From the NCBI GenBank assembly GCA_947480015.1, contig CANKBS010000023.1:1-55998 (forward strand): a DNA stretch of 55,998 nucleotides. Direction: 5' to 3'. Below are positions 51,792-55,998 of the stretch, one piece after another. This DNA is from Sphingobacteriaceae bacterium (lineage in GTDB: Bacteria; Bacteroidota; Bacteroidia; B-17B0; Aurantibacillaceae). The position numbers and the translations under genes are program-made. The notes beneath the pieces were generated by a model. It was not told the DNA's origin. It searched no databases and saw nothing but the letters and a program-made list of their open reading frames with translations. How positions within the stretch are numbered: the stretch's first letter is position 1; each line of letters begins with the position of its first letter.

Positions 51792-52155
51792 ATGAAAGAA
51801 GATAAAGAGGCCTTAAGTTTTGTGCAAGGCAAGTCGGAACAGACCCAAAAACTTTTCCTTCACTTTATGGCTGAGTACAAAAAATTAGCCCCCTGTTACT
51901 TTTTTACCAAACTAAACGTATGTTGGGAATTGTTTACGGTGAAAACGCATTGCCTCGATGACACAATTCGGTAAAACCTTCATACACGTTGCATTCCCCT
52001 ACCAGCAGTCCTTTCCAGACAATTTATGTTTTCAAAAAATTGGCCATGTACCGGATCAGATGCAGCAGTTTAAGCGTCATTTTAGGATGTTGTTGCCCGA
52101 AGATGTGAATGAAGAAGTGATCGGTTTTATGAAAAAGAGTCTAAAAGGCGCTTAG
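51792..52155 (+). pseudogene. Frameshifted DUF5655-like gene
   Basis: Three successive frames give one protein-like product: residues to LAPCYF in the first frame, TKRMLGIVYGENA in another, and RIASMTQFGKTFIHVAFPY through PDNLCFQKIGHVPDQMQQF in the third, ending FMKKSLKGA. The order of motifs resembles small DUF5655-type proteins. At least two frameshifts (near 51910 and 51945) break it. Family assignment is tentative. Confidence 0.5.
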
Positions 52156-52274
52156 CAAGCCGGTTTTGGACCAGCGTAATTTAATAAGTTGTCAATAACT
52201 TACATTATGTTTTGTAAACGAATGTTGTTACATTTACTCTAACCGAATAAAATTGTTTAACCCTGTACTGAATT

Positions 52275-52309
52275 GACCTGTTGATTTTTCAACGGGTCTT
52301 TTTGTTTTT
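52275..52309 (+). terminator. Orphan intrinsic terminator
   Basis: A 10-bp stem GACCTGTTGA/TCAACGGGTC (one G-U) with a TTTT loop is followed by TTTTTGTTTTT. No gene ends directly before it; it may end a small RNA or the decayed gene upstream. Confidence 0.65.
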
Positions 52310-52435
52310 ACCATCTGGGTTTGTTTAACAGAGCCTAGTCTAACAAATCGGGATGTCTAAATATTTCTGTATTTATTTAAATCGATTTGTGATTCAGAGG
52401 GTATGCTAAAGGTTATTCTGGCTTAATTCATATTT

Positions 52436-52540
52436 TGGGCGCCTCCCAATCAGGCTTTTCGATAATTCGGGAAGCCTGATTGGGACCGGGCTGCTCCGGG
52501 CTCCGCTGCGCTGCGGTTTTTTTTGCCACCGAAGAGACAG
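52436..52540. repeat. GC-rich intergenic repeat-like block
   Basis: TTGGGCGCC precedes a perfect 14-bp inverted repeat (TCCCAATCAGGCTT at 52444-52457 and its complement at 52472-52485), then CGGGCTGCTCCGGGCTCCGC. Blocks with this GGGCG-hairpin-CGGGCT layout occur as dispersed intergenic repeats in many Bacteroidota genomes. Only one full copy is present in the window. Confidence 0.4.
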
Positions 52541-53291
52541 GCGGCAAAAAAGAACTAAACCCTTCACATCCCATGGCGCTTAGTCTAATTTGAGTTCATC
52601 CAATTTTATATTTATTTTAATATATAAAATTAAATATTATTTTCTTTAGGGCCCATCCTGATGCGAAAGCTTTACACGCACAAAACATAACCTTTCTGCC
52701 TCAGGGGATGCCGCTTCGGTCTTGGCGCTAAATTCGGAATTTATTTTTGAGTCGACCATCAAATTAAACTTTGATTTCGAGACAACCGCTTTACAAACGA
52801 TTCTCTAATACTTTGCTCATGAAGAGAAAAGCTTAATAAAAAAACAAAATTTAAAATTAGACATGATTGAGAAACCATGTGTCGGGAAAATCAGGTCGCT
52901 CCTATGGAGCTTTGATCAGTTTTATTTTTCTTTTTACAAACAGGTTGCCCTTAAGGAGCAAGTATTTATTTGAAAACATAAATAACAAAAACCAAGACTA
53001 GTTAGTTGAGTATCCAATAGTCTGAAAATAATTATTTATCTGAATTAGCTGCATTTTTACTTTATAAAAAACAAAAATAAATGAATTATATGTTCGTTTA
53101 AAATACTTTAAGCGCCAGGGACTGAACTAAAGCCCGCGCGAAGACATTTGCATAATAATTGTTGGCTGAAGCGGCGACCAGCGGAAGCCACTGCAAGCCT
53201 ACAAATATTGCAAATGGCAAGCGAGGCTGCAGAGAAGGCCCGCTCGGGCGCCATAATAAAACAGAAGACACTTTTTTTGAGACTCTACTAG

Positions 53292-54197
53292 TTATTTATC
53301 ATTCAACATCAAAGGCATGCCTTTGCCGTTTCCTAAAATAATTATTTTAGTGTTGGGCGAAGTGGCAATGTCGCGGTTGGCCTTAATCATTTCGTATTGT
53401 AATTGTTTATCGCTTAGGCCGGTGTTGATGATCTTCTGATAATCTGCTATACCTTGGGCTTCCACGCGTTTACGCTCAGCTTCTTGTTTTTCTTTTTGTA
53501 AAACAAATTGCATTTTTTGAGCATCTTGTTCAGCATTGATTTTTGATTCGATGGTTATTTTTACCGACTGTGGTAAAGTGATATTTCTAACCAATAATTG
53601 TTCTAAAACCAAACCGCGACTTTTAAAATCTTTTTCTATGCCTTTAAAAATACGTTCTTGAAACTCATCACGCTTGGTAGAATACAGAGCAACGGCATCA
53701 TAGTAAACGGCATTATCACGAATTTTTGTGCGGGTAATGGGTCTCACAATGGTGTTTTTATAATCGGAACCAATTTCTTTTAAAATGCGCGGGGCCTCAT
53801 AAGGCACAAGGCGATAAAGCACGGTGAGGTCGATGATCACTTCCAAACCATCGGCCGATAATACACGAATGGCATCATCACCACCCTTGTCACCTTCGTC
53901 GTGCACACCCGACATGGTGTAGTTTTGTGTTTTAATATCAAACATGGTCACATCGGCCAAAGGATTAATCATATTTAATCCACTTTCTAAAATACGGTTA
54001 TCTACTTTTCCGAAAAGCGACTGCACACCTGTTTGCCCGGCTTCCACCTGCTTTACAACCGACAAGCTGATGCCAATAACGACCAGTAAAATGCCGGCCA
54101 TGTTAACGAGTGAATAGTAACGGTTTATTTTATAATTTGTTCTTACAACAAAATAGGCTACTGCCAGAATGATAATGCCTAATATAATGAGCGCCAT
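53292..54197 (-). CDS. Prohibitin-family (SPFH/Band 7) membrane protein
   Basis: This 301-residue protein has two N-terminal TM segments (about 2-18 and 30-47), an SPFH domain starting VEAGQTGVQSLFGKVDNRILESG in pieces at about 52-75 and continuing to 230, and a long Glu/Lys/Arg coiled-coil helix (about 215-260). SPFH proteins form membrane-associated rings that scaffold proteases or lipid domains. No FtsH gene is adjacent. Length fits bacterial prohibitin homologues. Confidence 0.9.
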   Translation of the reverse strand: MALIILGIIILAVAYFVVRTNYKINRYYSLVNMAGILLVVIGISLSVVKQVEAGQTGVQSLFGKVDNRILESGLNMINPLADVTMFDIKTQNYTMSGVHDEGDKGGDDAIRVLSADGLEVIIDLTVLYRLVPYEAPRILKEIGSDYKNTIVRPITRTKIRDNAVYYDAVALYSTKRDEFQERIFKGIEKDFKSRGLVLEQLLVRNITLPQSVKITIESKINAEQDAQKMQFVLQKEKQEAERKRVEAQGIADYQKIINTGLSDKQLQYEMIKANRDIATSPNTKIIILGNGKGMPLMLNDK

Positions 54198-54620
54198 GTG
54201 TTTTAATTTTTTTTATGTAAAGCCGATTGACCTTCAATCTATGCCGGCACTAAATTAGAGAATAAAACAGAAAAGGAATCAACAATGAAAGAACATTTTA
54301 CCCCCTCATCACAATTTAAAAAGCACGGCAAATATGATGCGGTTCTCCATTTTACCAGATTAGGTTTCCAATTAGCCGGTAATTGCTAAGGGATATACGT
54401 ATTGGGCTAATAAGGGTAGCTCGAGCAATTAAGTCAATTATCTCTTATTAATTTGGGTAAAAACGATACTCAGCAAGGCTTTACTGTAGAATTGTTCCAG
54501 TTACACCAATAAAGATTATTACTTTTTTTCTTTGATAATTTAAACCTAAATTTACGGCTTCTAAATCCAGACTAATCACTAAGCCTGGTTAAAGAGCCAG
54601 AGTTGATTTGAATAAAACAT
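54198..54620. other. Gene-free stretch
   Basis: This AT-rich gap of about 420 bp between the prohibitin homologue and tRNA-Arg shows no supported gene. It should contain both promoters. Confidence 0.5.
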
Positions 54621-54692
54621 GGCCCCGTAGTTCAATGGATAGAACAAGCGTTTCCTAAACGCTAAATCCCAGTTCGATTCTGGGCGGGGCTA
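54621..54692 (+). tRNA. tRNA-Arg(CCT)
   Basis: The 72-nt sequence folds with acceptor GGCCCCG/CGGGGCT (first pair G-U) and discriminator A, D arm GTTC/GAAC, anticodon stem AGCGT/ACGCT with loop TTCCTAA (anticodon CCT), and T arm CCCAG/CTGGG with loop TTCGATT. CCA is not encoded. The 3' half overlaps the end of the opposing recombinase reading frame, so it may be an att site. Confidence 0.93.
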
Positions 54693-55851
54693 CCTGACGA
54701 GACAGAGGAGAATTTTTCTCCTCTGTTTTTATTTTGTCTCCTTCTGAGCCATTGATAGGCTTGCGAATCAGCTGAATTACTGAGTTCAAATTTCCCGTTC
54801 GAACTTCATTATTTTCAAAAGTGAGATTTTCTTTAAAAATCGAACGGATTATACGCTGTTTTAAGATAACATCAGCTTCCTGGTATACTTTGTCAATATT
54901 CTTTACCAACATAAGTCCCTTTCTTATATAGTTGCTCATGTCCGAAACAAATAATTTTGCATCTGACAATTCTAACTCCAATTCATCAATCTTTACAGAC
55001 AGCTCAGCCTTCATTTGTAGATATTCCTTTTGTGAAAAGGCACCATCCAAAAGAAGATTTCGAGCTTTGGCTAATCTTTCGTTTAAAATTTCAATATCGC
55101 GCTTTGATTTTTCGTAGCTTTCCTTTTTACTAACTTCCCCTGCACTTAGAATTTTTGAAATAATTCCTTGATATAGGGTTTCAACCTCGTCAACAAAAGA
55201 AACTTCCTTAAGTTTAGCCAAGAATAGTTTATTTAAAACTTCAGCGTGAATTCTTGCAGGACATCCTTTAGAACAATGATAATAAAAATGCCTATTTCCC
55301 GATGCACTTCTTGAAGCACTTCCTGTTAGTTTCTTGCCACAAGTTGGGCAAATTATAAACCCCCTCAATGGTAGTTCCGGCTTAACACAAACTTTATAAG
55401 GGTCTGACTTTTTTTTCCTGCGATTTAGATGATTTTGAACCTTTTCAAATGTTTCAGATGTGATAAGTGGTTCGTGGATTCCTTTCGCCAACATAGGGAT
55501 GGGTTCCTTCTTTGATGGAGGTATTTCAATATAACCGCAGTATACGGGGTTTCTAATAAATCGGTAGAAATTAGCTTTACTTGTCTTTAAGCCTTTTTCT
55601 TTACACAGTAATCGAATTTCAGCAGCAGTATAAATTCCCTTTGCTAACTCCTCAAAGGCCCATTGAATAATTGGCGCATCTTCATTTGGTTCAATCCGTT
55701 TTTCACCTTTGGTGTTTGTAAAATTTCGATAACCCTTTGGGGCACCTGTCATCCATCGACCTTCCTTTTTTCCTTTTCTTAAGCCTTCGGAAACATTTAT
55801 ACTTCTACGAATATTATCTACTTCAGGAAGGGTAAGATATATTGCTAACAT
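54655..55851 (-). pseudogene. Large serine recombinase, N-terminus lost
   Basis: The frame encodes the middle and C-terminal parts of a large serine recombinase: the E-helix tail YLTLPEVDNIRRSINVSEGL, the recombinase domain (WMTGAPKGYRNF, AAEIRLLCKEKGL), the zinc ribbon CPTCGKKL...YYHCSKGC and a coiled coil. The resolvase domain with the catalytic Ser is missing. The homology stops at about 55850, where IS-like sequence begins. The C-terminal codons run into tRNA-Arg, suggesting that the recombinase belonged to an element inserted at this tRNA. Confidence 0.75.
54702..54735 (+). terminator. tRNA-Arg terminator
   Basis: An 11-bp stem (CAGAGGAGAA paired with TTCTCCTCTG plus a flanking A-T pair) with a 3-base loop is followed by TTTTATTTTG, ten bases after the tRNA. 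It lies inside the opposing recombinase frame. Confidence 0.85.
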
Positions 55852-55998
55852 GTAGCGTTTCAAACCAAAGTGTACTGATTTAATATAAAAACAAAGAGAC
55901 ATTTTCTTAAGTTTAACCAATGTAAAACAATAAGAAAATGGAAACGAATCCAAACAAGAAAACAGCTCAGAGTTTAATCAAGGATATTAAACGTAAGA
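55851..55998 (+). mobile_element. Left end of an IS3-family-like insertion (partial)
   Basis: Recombinase homology stops at about 55850 and a TGTAGCGTTTCAAACC sequence follows, a plausible TG-starting terminal repeat. At 55938 an ATG opens a plus-strand frame (METNPNKKTAQSL, then IKDIKRK) running out of the window. This resembles the N-terminus of IS3-type OrfA transposase proteins. Only 20 codons are visible, so the family is tentative. Confidence 0.5.
55938..55998 (+). CDS. IS transposase OrfA, 5' end only
   Basis: This partial frame of 20 codons begins at ATG 55938. Its lysine-rich opening with a KDIKRK helix resembles the start of IS3-family OrfA HTH proteins. It overlaps no other plus-strand gene and is cut by the window edge. 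Confidence 0.4.
   Translation, partial: METNPNKKTAQSLIKDIKRK

Larger units (their letters stand above)
52156..53291. other. Long gene-free region with hairpins and repeats
   Basis: No credible coding region was found in about 1.1 kb. It contains an intrinsic terminator (52275-52309), a repeat-like GC-rich block with a perfect 14-bp stem (52436-52540) and a second copy of the GCCCG..GGGCGCCATAA motif (53238-53256). The rest is AT-rich. Confidence 0.5.

Noticed and set aside
55852-55953. N-terminal 34 codons of the recombinase frame
   Set aside because: They are antisense to the presumed IS end and do not look like a serine recombinase, so the frame start is an artefact of the insertion.
1-55998. 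CRISPR arrays
   Set aside because: No series of regularly spaced identical repeats was seen and no cas gene is present.

Overview
The window looks like a chromosomal segment of a Bacteroidota (Bacteroidetes) bacterium. It is AT-rich, several start regions carry TAnnTTTG-type -7 elements, two secreted proteins end in type IX secretion (T9SS) sorting domains, and Bacteroidota-type families recur (SAM-like tyrosine integrase, BT4734/VirE-N primase relatives, SpoIIE phosphatase, outer-membrane beta-barrel receptor).

Layout. 1-5152 is chromosomal flank: IS21-like end debris, an APC permease, a sensor-coupled SpoIIE phosphatase, gene fragments, a membrane protein and the 3' remnant of an hsdR gene. 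5153-38823 reads as one integrative element of about 33.7 kb inserted in the 3' end of tRNA-Lys(TTT) (38811-38883, minus strand). A 14-bp copy of the tRNA 3' end lies at 5153-5166 beside the integrase, and a 19-bp near-perfect direct repeat lies inside each end. No relaxase, conjugation or capsid genes were seen, so the element is probably a mobilised or satellite-like island.

Element cargo in order: tyrosine integrase; unknown 361-aa protein; HTH protein; a phage-like nucleotide and replication module (MazG-type NTP pyrophosphohydrolase, a MazG paralogue that has lost its acidic residues, a thymidylate-synthase-family enzyme with Asp at the dUMP-selecting Asn position, DUF3987-like ATPase, VirE-N/BT4734 primase relative, DUF6378-like protein); a divergent HNH / papain-like protease pair; RecA-fold-like protein, excisionase-like HTH and small serine resolvase; an XRE/ImmA pair with palindromic operators; membrane, LRAT-like and hypothetical genes; then on the minus strand a long defence block. 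That block is transcribed from a small XRE controller through hsdR-hsdM-hsdS, two small proteins (one with a single TM segment), a TIR protein, a stand-alone SLOG protein, three MTH538/ThsB-type TIR proteins and a GIY-YIG nuclease. The TIR/SLOG block is the best candidate for an undescribed Thoeris-like system. The tRNA-proximal end carries a RadC-like protein and a two-component system with a beta-barrel receptor and a PepSY-like protein. All three transcription units of this last group are preceded by the same tandem 11-bp repeat, a likely response-regulator box.

38824-54620 is ordinary chromosome: tRNA-Lys, T9SS proteins, a DegT-family aminotransferase, miaA, a glutamate-synthase-like FMN protein, a reprolysin-like protease, NAD kinase, selD-mnmH (selenouridine pathway), a DUF5655-like pseudogene and a prohibitin homologue. 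At the right edge a second mobile element begins at tRNA-Arg(CCT): a large serine recombinase whose catalytic N-terminus is cut off by what looks like an IS3-family insertion running out of the window.
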